Source of the DNA: Symbiodinium natans
Taxonomy: Eukaryota; Sar; Dinophyceae; Suessiales; Symbiodiniaceae
Assembly (NCBI GenBank): GCA_905221605.1
Contig: CAJNDS010001338.1
Location: forward strand, 1 to 22,673
Length of the DNA: 22,673 nt
Direction: 5' to 3'
A program made the translations under genes and the position numbers. Shown here piece by piece: positions 6,940 to 17,407 of the stretch. The notes below the pieces were generated by a model, which searched no databases, had not been told where the DNA came from, and saw nothing but the letters and a program-made list of their open reading frames with translations. The stretch's first letter is position 1. Every line of letters begins with the position of its first letter.

Positions 6940-7045
6940 CTGTATCCTATAGGGCTGTAGGGAGGGGGGGTTTCGGGTTTAGGGTTTAGGGTTGAGGGCT
7001 TATATAGGTGCAGTGGCCCGAAGGTCCTCTGAAGTTTCGGGTAGC

Positions 7046-7072
7046 AAGGTCAGAAAGGCGGTGGCGCACCAT
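7046..7072 (-). CDS. Possible exon or gene start (MVRHRLSDL)
   Basis: An ATG at 7072-7070 follows an AG. The frame MVRHRLSDL meets a GC donor at 7045-7044 in phase 0 and would join GDLGEVV. The frame is open upstream as well (WYVVTSDSE), so ATG may be internal. Confidence 0.22.
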
Positions 7073-7217
7073 CTCAGAGTCCGAGGTCACAACGTACCAC
7101 GTTGAACGACGCCAAAGTGTCGCAATCCAAAAATAAGCCCAAACTGCCACCCTACGCTACCAACTGCTTAAGAACCCCACCCCCCCACCCCCCCACCCCC
7201 CCCCCCGTGGGTGGCTT

Positions 7218-7302
7218 AAATAGGGTCTATTTGGAAGCTGGGACTCGGGTTTTCTTATAGCCATACACGTTTCCACGAGGGTACGCTGCTGTCACGTCAG
7301 TC
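7218..7302 (+). mobile_element. Partial copy of the AAATAGGGTC MITE family
   Basis: AAATAGGGTCTATTTGGAAG at 7218-7237 is identical to the terminal repeat of the 19017-19119 element. It continues with GCTGGGACTCGGGTTTT, close to the right arm of that element. The opposite end was not found. A GGAGGCCTC-AACAAG block (about 7310) also recurs near 19309. Confidence 0.55.
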
Positions 7303-7329
7303 GTACTATGGAGGCCTCAGGAACAAGAA

Positions 7330-9920
7330 CCAGGTAGTTCCTCTTTTCTCTTCTCTTTTTCTCCTCAATCCTAAAGTCGAAGGCTCTCGTGAGGAGAAGA
7401 GAAGGGAGAGAAGGAGGGAAAGATAAGAGGAACACGATTTTCATGGGAAGAGCCAAGAAAAGAATAGAAGAGAGATAAAACAAGGCGCAAAGAAGATGGT
7501 ACTCTTCTTTATCTATCCTCTCTCCCTTATCTCTCCGTTCCCTCTGTCTTTTCGAAATGAGAAAAACAAAAAGAAAGATGAAAAGAAGAATGGTTAGGAA
7601 AAGAGCCGAAGAGATAGGCCGAAAAGAGGGGTATGGTGAAGTACGGCAAAGGTCCACGCACAAGGAGTCACCTTCTGCTTACCCTTCCACTGCTTGATTT
7701 TACAAGCTCCTTTCTTGTGTTTTATCAGTTAAAATTAAAAGGAAACAGAAGGAGAGAAGGGAAAAGGAAGTGAGAGAGGAGAGACAACAAGGAGGCCATT
7801 TTAATTTCCTGTGAGTTATCAAAAGGAATGCAATATTATGGGAAGAGCAATGGAAAAAAAGAGTGGAAGAGAAATTAAGACAGGAGAGGGAGGTGCAAAA
7901 ATAAGGCAAAGAGAAGATGGTGCCGTTTTCATCTCACCTCTCGTTCTTATCTTCCTCTTCTCTGGTTCTTTTCCCAGTGAAATAAAAAAACAAAAGGAAG
8001 GACAATGAACATATAAAGGAACCCGTTTTCGTTTTCCGTTTGGGCACAAGGAAAAAAAACAGAGGCGATAGGGCGAGAGGAGGGGTTTGCTGAAGCATGG
8101 GGAGGGTGTACGGGCAAGGGGCCAACTCCGCCCACTTCCCCCATCCATTGAAAGAGGAAAAGGAACAGGGCCTCCATTCCCCTCTTATTCTTCCTTTCTT
8201 GCGTTTTTGTCGTTTAGAAGGGAACAGGAGAAGAGGAGGGAGAGAGAAGGAGAGAGGAGACATAAAAAGGGTTGCATTTTAATGGGAAGAGCAAAGAAAA
8301 GACCAGAAGAGAGATGATGGGAGAAGAGGGGGAGACAAAACAAGGCGCACAGAAAATGGGCAGATAAGAAGAGAGGAAAGGGAATGACCAAGTACAATGA
8401 GGATTTCTTCAATTTCCCTCCCTATCTCTTATGTTACTTTTCCTTCTTGTGGGGTGTCCCTTTTTCTCTTGAAGATGCAGAAAACGATTGAAAAGGACAC
8501 CCGTTCCATCGCCCATATGTAGGGAAAGAGAGTGAATCATGAGCATCAGCTGGGCTTGCTGCCAATCCAACATGGGCGTCCCTTTTAATCGCATTCTGTG
8601 TCCTTTTTTCTCGCTTGAAGATGCAGAAAACGATCCAAAATCACATCTGTTGGAGGAAGAGAGAAGGAGAGAGGAGAGATACCAAGGATTGCATATTTAA
8701 TGGGAAGAGCAAGGAAGAGAATAGAAGACAGATGAATAGAGAAGATGGCGCTCTTCTTTATCTATTCTCTCTCCCTTGTTTCTCCCTTCCCTCTTTCTTT
8801 TCGAAATGAGAAAAACAAAAAGGAAGAACTATGAGAAGGAGAAGAGTAAGGAAAGGAACAGAAGAGATAGGCCGAGAGGATGAATATGATGGAGTATTAT
8901 GGAAAGGCTCACGCGCAAGGAGTCACCCTCTGCTTACCTTTTCACTGCTTTATCATATGAGTTCCTTTCTTGTGTTTTATCAGTTAAAAGGAAGCGGAAG
9001 AAGAGAAGGGAAAGGGAAGTGAGAGAGGAAAGATAACAAGGATGCTATGTTTCCCGAAGCGTGCTGCAAGGAATAGAAGAGACAGGAAGCAAGGAGACGG
9101 AATCACAAAATAAGGCGCAAAGCTGTACATATCATCTCTCCCTTGTCTCTCCCTATTCCCTTTCGAACTAGAAAAAAACCATTCTTGCTTTTCACAGATA
9201 GGTTCCCTCTCTCCTCTTCAGGAAATCCCCTTTCCCTTATGTTGCTTTTTGAAGCGAATAAGAAAAATAGCAGATAAGAAGAGAGGAAAGGGTCAATTTC
9301 CCTCCCTATCTCTTATGTTGCTTTTCCTTCTTGTGGGGTGTCCCTGTTTCTCTTGAAGATGCAGAAAACGATTGGAAAGGACACCCGTTCCATCGCCCAT
9401 GTGTAGGGAAAGAGAGAGAATCATGAGCATCAGCTGGGCTTGCTGCCAATCCAACATGGGCGTCCCTTTTAATCGCAGTCTGTGTCCTTTTTCTCGCTTG
9501 AAGATGCAGAAAACGATCCAAAAGCACATCTGTTGGAGGAAGAGAGAAGGAGAGAGGAGAGATACCAAGGATTGCATATTTAATGGGAAGAGCAAGGAAG
9601 AGAATAGAAGACAGATGAATAGAGAAGAGGGAGAGACAAAACAAGGCGCAGAGAAGATGGCACTCTTCTTTATCTATTCTCTCTCCCTTGTTTCTCCCTT
9701 CCCTCTTTCTTTTCGAAATGAGAAAAACAAAAAGGACGAACTATGAGAAGGAGAAGAGTAAGGAAAGGAACAGAAGAGATAGGCCGAGAGGATGAATATG
9801 ATGGAGTATTATGGAAAGGCTCACGCGCAAGGAGTCACCATCTGCTTACCTTTCCACTGCTTTATCATATGAGTTCCTTTCTTGTGTTTTATCAGTTAAA
9901 AGGAAGCAGAAGAGAAGGGA
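7330..9920 (+). repeat. GA-rich diverged tandem repeat, about six units near 430 bp
   Basis: The box ATGGGAAGAGC recurs at 7443, 7838, 8282, 8700 and 9583, with a degraded unit near 9040-9140. Each unit has the same order: GGGAAGAGC, CAAGGCGCA-AGAAGATGG, CTTTATCTATTCTCTCTCCC, CGAAATGAGAAAAACAAAAAG, GATAGGCCGA, CAAGGAGTCACC and TTGTGTTTTATCAGTTAAA. Purines dominate the plus strand. The many 60-120-codon frames are lysine/arginine/glutamate-rich and not conserved between units, so I do not call genes. Confidence 0.8.
8360..9017 (+). repeat. Recent direct duplication inside the GA-rich repeat, copy 1
   Basis: Nearly identical to 9270-9925. Differences are a few substitutions, about 28 bp present only in copy 1 after GAAAGGG (about 8383-8409), and a block present only in copy 2 near 9627-9650. 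Confidence 0.85.
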
Positions 9921-9925
9921 AAAGC
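9270..9925 (+). repeat. Recent direct duplication inside the GA-rich repeat, copy 2
   Basis: Partner of 8360-9017. Its right end abuts the first 55-bp satellite array. Confidence 0.85.
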
Positions 9926-11703
9926 AAAAATTGAGCCCAACATTTTAGGACCAGGGCTTGCGATCTGACTCTTTGGAGCAAAAATCGATTCCAAAATCTT
10001 ACGGACCAGGGCTTGCGATGTTACTCTTTGGAGCAAGAAATGAGCCCAAAATCTTAAAGACCGGGGCTTGCGATTTCACCTTTTGGAGCAAATACTGGGC
10101 CCAAAATCTTAGGGACCAGGGCTTGCAATTTGACTCCGTGGAGCACAAATCGACCCCGAAATCTTAGGGACCAGGGCTTGCGATTTGACTCTGTGGAGCA
10201 CAAATCGACCCCGACAACTTAGGGACCAGGGCTTGCGATTTGACTCTTTGGAGCAAAAATCGACCCAAAATTCTAAGGGACCAGGGCTTGCGATTTTACT
10301 CTTTGGCGCAAAAACTGGGCCCCAAATCTTAGGGACCAGGGCTTGCGATGTCACTCTTTGGAGCAAAATTGAACCCAAAGTCTTAGGGACCAGGGCTTGC
10401 GATTTGACTCTTTGGAGCAAAAACTGTGCCCAAAATCTTAGGGAGCAGGGTTTGCGATGTCACTCTTTGGAGCAAAAACTGGGCCCCAAATCTTAGGGAC
10501 CAGGGCTTGCGATTTGACTCTTTGGAGCAAAAACTGGGCCCAAAATCTTAGGGACCAGGGCTTGCGATGTTACTCTTTGGAGCAAAAACTGGGCCCCAAA
10601 TCTTAAGGACCAGGGCTTGCGATGTCACTCTTTGGAGCAAAAATTGAACCCAAAATCTTAGGGACCAGGACTTGCGATGTCACTCTTTGGAGCCAAAACT
10701 GGGCCCCCAATCTTAGGGACCAGAGCTTGCGATGTCACTCTTTGGAGCAAAAATTGAACCCAAAATCTTAGGGACCAGGGCTTGCGATTTGACTCTTCGG
10801 AGCAAAAACTGGGCCCCAAATCTTAGGGACCAGGGCTTGCGATGTCACTCTTTGGAGCAAAAATTGAACCCAAAATCTTAGGGACCAGGGCCTGCGATTT
10901 GACTCTTTGGAGCAAAAATTGAACCCAAAATCTTAGGGACCAGGGCTTGCGATTTGACTCTTTGGAGCAAAAACTGGGCCCAAGATCTTAGGGACCAGGG
11001 CTTGCGATGTCACTCTTTGGAGCAAAAAATGAACCCAGCGATTTGACTCTTTGGAGCAAAAACTGGGCCCCAAATCTTAGGGACCAGGGCTTGCGATGTC
11101 ACTCTTTGGAGCAAAAAACGAACCCAAAATCTTAAGGACCAGGGCTTGCGATGTCACTCTTTGGAGCAAAAATTGAACCCAAAATCTTAGGGACCAGGGC
11201 TTGCGATTTGAATCTTTGGAGCAAAAACTGGGCCCCAAATCTTAGGGACCAGGGCTTGCGATGTCACTCTTTGGAGCAAAAAATGAACCCAAAATCTTAG
11301 GGACCAGGGCTTGCGATGTTACTCTTTGGAGCAAAAACTGGGCCCCAAATCTTAGGGACCAGGGCTTGCGATGTCACTCTTTGGAGCAAAAATTGAACCC
11401 AAAATCTTAGGGACCAGGACTTGCGATGTCACTCTTTGGAGCAAAAACTGGGCCCCAAATCTTAGGGACCAGGGCTTGCGATTTGACTCTTTGGAGCAAA
11501 AACTGGGCCCAAAATCTTAGGGACCAGGGCTTGCGATGTCACTCTTTGGAGCAAAAAATGAACCCAAAATCTTAGGGACCAGGGCTTGCGATGTCACTCT
11601 TTGGAGCAAAAATTGAACCCAAAATCTTAGGGACCAGGACTTGCGATGTCACTCTTTGGAGCAAAAACTGGGCCCCCAATCTTAGGGACCAGAGCTTGCG
11701 ATA
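9921..11703 (+). repeat. 55-bp satellite, array 1 (about 32 copies)
   Basis: The unit begins GGGACCAGGGCTTGCGATTT, continues GACTCTTTGGAGCAAAAA, and ends CTGGGCCC-AAAATCTTA; length 55 bp. Two main variants (CTGGGCCC and TTGAACCC) often alternate, a 110-bp quasi-dimer. One unit near 11038 lost about 23 bp. Because 55 is not a multiple of three, the open frames here are accidental. Confidence 0.95.
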
Positions 11704-12395
11704 GTACATCGGGTTTAGGGTTTAGAGTCGAGGGGTACACAAGGTGCTTGAAATTCGGGCGCAAGGGCGCAAGGGGGATCCCGGAAGCTCGGGAAGAAAT
11801 GGGCAATTATGCCCAGGGTTTTTTGTATTCTGACGCTCAAGTACTGCTATTTGCCTAAGAGCCCCTCCCCAAAAATCATCGAAAGATACTAATCGCTAGA
11901 TTGCCCTCATAAGGCAGAAGATTTTCGCTACTTTGAGGGGGCTCCTAAGCAATTGGTAGAATACGGGGGGTTATGAAATGGAGTTCTATAATTCGCAACT
12001 TTCGAGCTTTGGATGCCAGTGGAAGCAGGCACTTGGGGCTTCGGTTGAAGTCGCACACTTGGTAGCCCTGCAACCATATTATAGTAAGGGCACCCCTTTT
12101 CTGGGTTGGTTATTTTATAAGGGAACCCATAACCAAAAAAAGGGTAAAGGGTGCCACTGGGCTACCAAGCACAAGAGTAGCCTAGGAATGAGAAACCTAC
12201 CTTTGGAGTAGACCCTGGAAAAAAAGTATATACCTTTTAGGTATAAGTAGCTATAATAGGAACTCAGACCCAAAAAAAGTATTAAAGTACAGTACTCCAA
12301 AACCCAGGAAAAGGGTTGCCCTCTTTGTTTCTAAAGGGGCGTATGGGTCTGGGGGACCCTAAACCCCCCCAAGACAGGGAACAGGGCCGACTGTG
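11704..12395 (+). other. 692-bp non-satellite spacer, copy 1
   Basis: Interrupts the satellite and is repeated at 14093-14784 with near identity. It begins with two heptamers (GGGTTTAGGGTTTAGAG), contains the foldback at 12058-12169 and a second hairpin (CTTTGGAGTA near 12201 against TACTCCAAAA near 12294). The 70-77-codon frames overlap these hairpins and are probably not genes. Confidence 0.85.
12058..12169. mobile_element. Foldback/MITE-like element, 'GTAGCCC' family, 112 bp
   Basis: Perfect 11-bp terminal inverted repeats CTTGGTAGCCC/GGGCTACCAAG (12058-12068 and 12159-12169). A second inverted pair follows (GGGCACCCCTTTT against AAAGGGTGCC). Diverged copies occur at 2455-2545 and 20126-20222. 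No protein. Confidence 0.65.
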
Positions 12396-14091
12396 GTCAC
12401 TCTTTGGAGCAAAAATTGAACCCAAAATCTTAGGGACCAGGGCTTGCGATTTGACTCTTCGGAGCAAAAACTGGGCCCCAAATCTTAGGGACCAGGGCTT
12501 GCGATGTTACTCTTTGGAGCAAAGATTGAACCCAAAATCTTAGGGACCAGGGCTTGCGATTTGACCCTTTGGAGCAAAAACTGGGCCCAAAATCTTAGGG
12601 ACCAGGGCTTGCGATTTGACTCTTTGGAGCAAAAATTGAACCCAAAATCTTAGGGACCAGGGCTTGCGATGTCACTCTTTTGGGCAAGAAATGAGCCCAA
12701 AATCTTAGGGAGCAGGGCTTGCGATTTGACCCTTTGGAGCAAAAACTGTGCCCCAAATCTTAGGGACCAGGGCTTGCGGTTTGACTCTGTGGAGCAAAAA
12801 TTGAACCCGAAATCTTCTGGACCAGGGCTTGCGATTTGACTCTTCGGAGCAAGAAATGAGCCCAAAATCTTAAGGACCAGGGCTTGCTTTGGAGCAAAAA
12901 ACTGAGTCCAAAATCTTAGGGACCAGGGCTTGCGATTTGACTCTTTGGAGCAAAAACTGGGCCCCAAATCTTAGGGACCAGAGCTTGCGATGTCACTCTT
13001 TGGAGCAAAAATTGAACCCAAAATCTTAGGGACCAGGGCTTGCGATTTGACTCTTCGGAGCAAAAACTGGGCCCCAAATCTTAGGGACCAGGGCTTGCGA
13101 TTTGACTCTTTGGAGCAAAAATTGAACCCAAAATCTTAGGGACCAGGGCTTGCGATTTGGCTCTTCGGAGCAAAAACTGGGCCCCAAATCTTAGGGACCA
13201 GGGCTTGCGATGTCACTCTTTGGAGCAAAAATTGAACCCAAAATCTTAGGGACCAGGGCCTGCGATTTGACTCTTTGGAGCAAAAATTGAACCCAAAATC
13301 TTAGGGACCAGGGCTTGCGATTTGACTCTTTGGAGCAAAAACTGGGCCCAAGATCTTAGGGACCAGGGCATGCGATGTCACTCTTTGGAGCAAAAAATGA
13401 ACCCAAAATCTTAGGGACCAGGGCTTGCGATTTGACTCTTTGGAGCAAAAACTGGGCCCCAAATCTTAGGGACCAGGGCTTGCGATGTCACTCTATGGAG
13501 CAAAAAACGAACCCAAAATCTTAAGGACCAGGGCTTGCGATGTCACTCTTTGGAGCAAAAATTGAACCCAAAATCTTAGGGACCAGGACTTGCGATGTCA
13601 CTCTCTGGAGCAAAAACTGGGCCCCAAATTTTAGGGACCATTGCTTGCGATTTGACTCTTTGGAGCAAAAACTTGGCCCAAAATCTTAGGGACCAGGGCT
13701 TGCGATGTTACTCTTTGGAGCAAAAACTGGGCCCCAAATCTTAGGGACCAGGGCTTGCGATGTCACTCTTTGGAGCAAAAATTGAACCCCAAATCTTAGG
13801 GACCAGGACTTGCGATGTCACTCTTTGGAGCAAAAACTGGGCCCCAAATCTTAGGGACCAGGGCTTGCGATTTGACTCTTTGGAGCAAAAACTGGGCCCA
13901 AAATCTTAGGGACCAGGGCTTGCGATGTTACTTTTTGGAGCAAAAACTGGGCCCCAAATCTTAGGGACCAGGGCTTGCGATGTCACTCTTTGGAGCAAAA
14001 ATTGAACCCAAAATCTTAGGGACCAGGACTTGCGATGTCACTCTTTGGAGCAAAAACTGGGCCCCCAATCTTAGGGACCAGAGCTTGCGAT
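12396..14091 (+). repeat. 55-bp satellite, array 2 (about 31 copies)
   Basis: Same unit as array 1. Private variants are shared at corresponding places with array 1 (for example CCTGCGATTT, CAAGATCTTA, AAACGAACCC), showing segmental duplication rather than independent growth. Confidence 0.95.
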
Positions 14092-14092
14092 A

Positions 14093-14784
14093 GTACATCG
14101 GGTTTAGGGTTTAGAGTCGAGGGGTACACAAGGTGCTTGAAATTCGGGCGCAAGGGCGCAAGGGGGATCCCGGAAGCTCGGGAAGAAATGGGCAATTATG
14201 CCCAGGGTTTTTTGTATTCTGACGCTCAAGTACTGCTATTTGCCTAAGAGCCCCTCCCCAAAAATCATCGAAAGATACTAATCGCTAGATTGCCCTCATA
14301 AGGCAGAAGATTTTCGCTACTTTGAGGGGGCTCCTAAGCAATTGGTAGAATACGGGGGGTTATGAAATGGAGTTCTATAATTCGCAACTTTCGAGCTTTG
14401 GATGCCAGTGGAAGCAGGCACTTGGGGCTTCGGTTGAAGTCGCACACTTGGTAGCCCTGCAACCATATTATAGTAAGGGCACCCCTTTTCTGGGTTGGTT
14501 ATTTTATAAGGGAACCCATAACCAAAAAAAGGGTAAAGGGTGCCACTGGGCTACCAAGCACAAGAGTAGCCTAGGAATGAGAAACCTACCTTTGGAGTAG
14601 ACCCTGGAAAAAAAGTATATACCTTTTAGGTATAAGTAGCTATAATAGGAACTCAGACCCAAAAAAAGTATTAAAGTACAGTACTCCAAAACCCAGGAAA
14701 AGGGTTGCCCTCTTTGTTTCTAAAGGGGCGTATGGGTCTGGGGGACCCTAAACCCCCCCAAGACAGGGAACAGGGCCGACTGTG
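14093..14784 (+). other. 692-bp non-satellite spacer, copy 2
   Basis: Copy of 11704-12395 shifted by exactly 2389 bp, with no differences that I noticed. Confidence 0.88.
14447..14558. mobile_element. Foldback/MITE-like element, 'GTAGCCC' family, duplicated copy
   Basis: Identical to 12058-12169 at +2389. It was carried by the segmental duplication, not by a new insertion. Confidence 0.65.
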
Positions 14785-15511
14785 GTCACTCTTTGGAGCA
14801 AAAATTGAACCCAAAATCTTCGGGACCAGGGCTTGCGATTTGACTCTTCGGAGCAAAAACTGGGCCCCAAATCTTAGGGACCAGGGCTTGCGATGTTACT
14901 CTTTGGAGCAAAGATTGAACCCAAAATCTTAGGGACCAGGGCTTGCGATTTGACTCTTTGGAGCAAAAACTGGGCCCAAAATCTTAGGGACCAGGGCTTG
15001 CGGTTTGACTCTTTGGAGCAAAAATTGAACCCAAAATCTTAGGGACCAGGGCTTGCGATGTCACTCTTTTGGGCAAGAAATGAGCCCAAAATCTTAGGGA
15101 GCAGGGCTTGCGATTTGACCCTTTGGAGCAAAAACTGTGCCCCAAATCTTAGGGACCAGGGCTTGCGGTTTGACTCTGTGGAGCAAAAATTGAACCCGAA
15201 ATCTTCGGGACCAGGGCTTGCGATTTGACTCTTCGGAGCAAGAAATGAGCCCAAAATCTTAAGGACCAGGGCTTGCTTTGGAGCAAAAAACTGAGTCCAA
15301 AATCTTAGGGACCAGGGCTTGCGATTTGACTCTTTGGAGCAAAAACTGGGCCCAAAATAATAGGGACCAGGGCTTGCGATGTTACTCTTTGGGGCAAGAA
15401 ATGAGCCCAAAATCTTAGGGACCAGGGCTTGCGATGTTACTCTTTGGGGCAAGAAATGAGCTCAAAATCTTAGGGCTTGCGATGTCACTTTTTGGAGCAA
15501 AAACTGTGCCC
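14785..15511 (+). repeat. 55-bp satellite, array 3 (about 13 copies)
   Basis: Matches the start of array 2 unit by unit up to about 15350, including the shortened unit (CTTGCTTTGGAGC) at 12883 and 15272. It becomes irregular before the 31-bp satellite. Confidence 0.93.
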
Positions 15512-15875
15512 TAGTATTGGGGGGAGGAGGGCTCGTGATTTAGTATTGGGAGGAGGCCCGGGCTCGTAAATTAGTATTGCGGGGAGGCCCGGCTCGTGAT
15601 TTAGTATTGCGGGAGGCCCGGGCTCGTGATTTAGTATTGGGGGGAGGCCCGGGCTCGTGATTTAGTATTGGGGGGAGGCCCGGCCTCGTAATTTGGAGGC
15701 CCGGGCTCGTGATTTAGCCCGGGCTCGTGATTTAGTATTGGGGGAGGCCCGGGCTCGTGATTTAGTATTGCGGGAAGGCCCGGGCTCGTAATTTAGTATT
15801 GGGGGGAGGCCCGGGCTCGTGGTTTAGTATTGGGGGGAGGCCCGGGCTCGTGGTTTAGTATTGGGGGGAGGAGGA
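15512..15875 (+). repeat. 31-bp satellite, left arm of the large inverted structure
   Basis: The unit GGGGGGAGGCCCGGGCTCGT then GATTTAGTATT is repeated about 12 times, with partial units. Its reverse complement forms the array at 18011-18340. Confidence 0.93.
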
Positions 15876-16640
15876 TGCCCCAGCCCCCACCCCCCATTTG
15901 GAAATAAATGAATTAATTGAATTAATTGAAATAATTGAATTAATTCAATTAATTCAATTAATTCATTTATTTCCAAAGGGTAGGTGGAATTAATTGAATT
16001 GATTGAATTGATTGAATTAATTGAATTAATTGAATTAATTCAATTATTTCAATTAATTCAATTAATTCAATTAATTCATTTATTTCCAAATGGGGGGGAT
16101 TCCCCAGCCCCCACCCCCCCCCCCTTTGGAAATAAATGAATTAGTTGAATTAATTGAATTAATTGAATTAATTGAATTAATTGAATTAATTGAATTAATT
16201 GAATTAATTGAATTTCAATTAATTCAATTAATTCATTTATTTCCAAAGGGGAGGTGGAATTAATTGAATTAATTCAATTATTTCAATTAATTCAATTAAT
16301 TCAATTAATTCATTTATTTCCAAAGGGGGGGGAGGGGTGGGGGCTGGGGAATCCCACCATTTGGAAATAATTGAATTAATTGAATTAATTGAATTAATTG
16401 AATTAATTGAATTAATTGAATTAATTGAATTAATTGAATCAATTCAATTAATTCAATTAATTCAATTAATTCAAGTAATTCAATTAATTCCACCCCCCCC
16501 CTTTGGAAATAAATGAATTAATTGAATTAATTGAATTAATTCAATTAATTCAATTAATTCAATTAATTCAATTACTTCAATTAATTCATTTATTTCCAAA
16601 GGGGGGGGGTGGGGGCTGGGGAATCCCCCCCATTTGGAAA
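15876..16640. repeat. AATT-rich hairpin block, left
   Basis: Runs of the 9-mer TTGAATTAA switch to the inverse TTCAATTAA. Both are capped by TTTGGAAATAAATGAATT and its complement, so each segment (e.g. 15897-15976, 16127-16322, 16501-16600) is a near-perfect inverted repeat. G/C-rich joints (GGGGTGGGGGCTGGGGAATC type) separate them. No gene. Confidence 0.92.
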
Positions 16641-16675
16641 TGAATGAACTAATTGAACGAAATTATTTAAACTAT

Positions 16676-17374
16676 CGCGGCTCGATTTGGCCAAATTTTG
16701 ACGGGCAGCCTGCGGGCAAAATTTGGCCAAATCGGGCTGCTCTTCGTATGCCATGAGAAATGCGCGGCTCGATTTGGCCAAATTTTGCCCGGAGGCTGCC
16801 CGGCAAAATTTGGCCAAATCGAGCCGCGCATTTCTCAGCGCGTACGACGAGCAGCCCGATTTGGCCAAATTTTGCCCGCAGACTTCCCGGCAAAATTTGG
16901 CCAAATCGAGCCGCGATAGTTTAAATAATTTCGGGCCTCCAGAAAGGCGCGGCTCGATTTGGCCAGATTTTGCCGGGCAGTCTGCGGGCAAAATTTGGCC
17001 AAATCGGGCTGCTCGTCGAACGAGATGAGAAATGCGCGGCTCGATTTGGCCAAATTTTGCCGGGCAGCCTCCGGGCAAAATTTGGCCAAATCGAGCCGCG
17101 CCTTTCTGAAGGCCCGACATTTTTAAACTATCGCGGCTCGATTTGGCCAAATTTTGCCGGGCAGCTTCCGGGCAAAATTTGGCCAAATCGGGCTGCCCTT
17201 CGTATGCGATGAGAAATGCGTGGCTCGATTTGGCCAAATTTTGCCAGGAGGCTGCCCGGCAAAATTTGGCCAAATCGAGCCGCGATAGTTTAAATAATTT
17301 CGGGCCTCCAGAAAGGCGCGGCTCGATTTGGCCAAATTTTGCCGGGCAGCCTCCGGGCAAAATTTGGCCAAATG
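16676..17374. repeat. Eight GGCC-centred hairpins in tandem
   Basis: GATTTGGCCAAATTTTGCC and its reverse complement alternate 16 times (starts near 16684, 16718, 16769, 16805, 16857, 16891, 16955, 16990, 17040, 17077, 17138, 17174, 17226, 17263, 17325, 17360). Each pair forms a stem of about 25 bp with a CCGGGC-type loop. Linkers come in two types, each also present inverted (GCGCATTTCTCA and CGATAGTTTAAATAATTTCGGG). Open frames run through on all strands (up to 256 codons) because the motif lacks stops; they are not genes. Confidence 0.92.
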
Positions 17375-17407
17375 GAGCTGGGGGGGTGGGGTCTGGGGAA
17401 TCCCCCC

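Noticed and set aside
7292-9746. Many 60-124-codon frames in the GA-rich region
   Set aside because: Biased Lys/Arg/Glu or Leu/Phe/Ser peptides from purine/pyrimidine asymmetry; not preserved between tandem units.
11978-12211. 77-codon frame, duplicated at 14367-14600
   Set aside because: It overlaps the 112-bp foldback with terminal repeats; duplication is segmental, so its preservation is not evidence of coding.
10109-15452. Repetitive peptides such as 'ASPGP-KILGS' in the satellite
   Set aside because: The 55-bp period shifts frame every unit; open runs are short and depend on indels.
15876-17374. CRISPR-like regular repeats
   Set aside because: Repeats alternate in orientation and spacers are themselves repeated; there is no leader or cas gene, and the DNA is eukaryotic.
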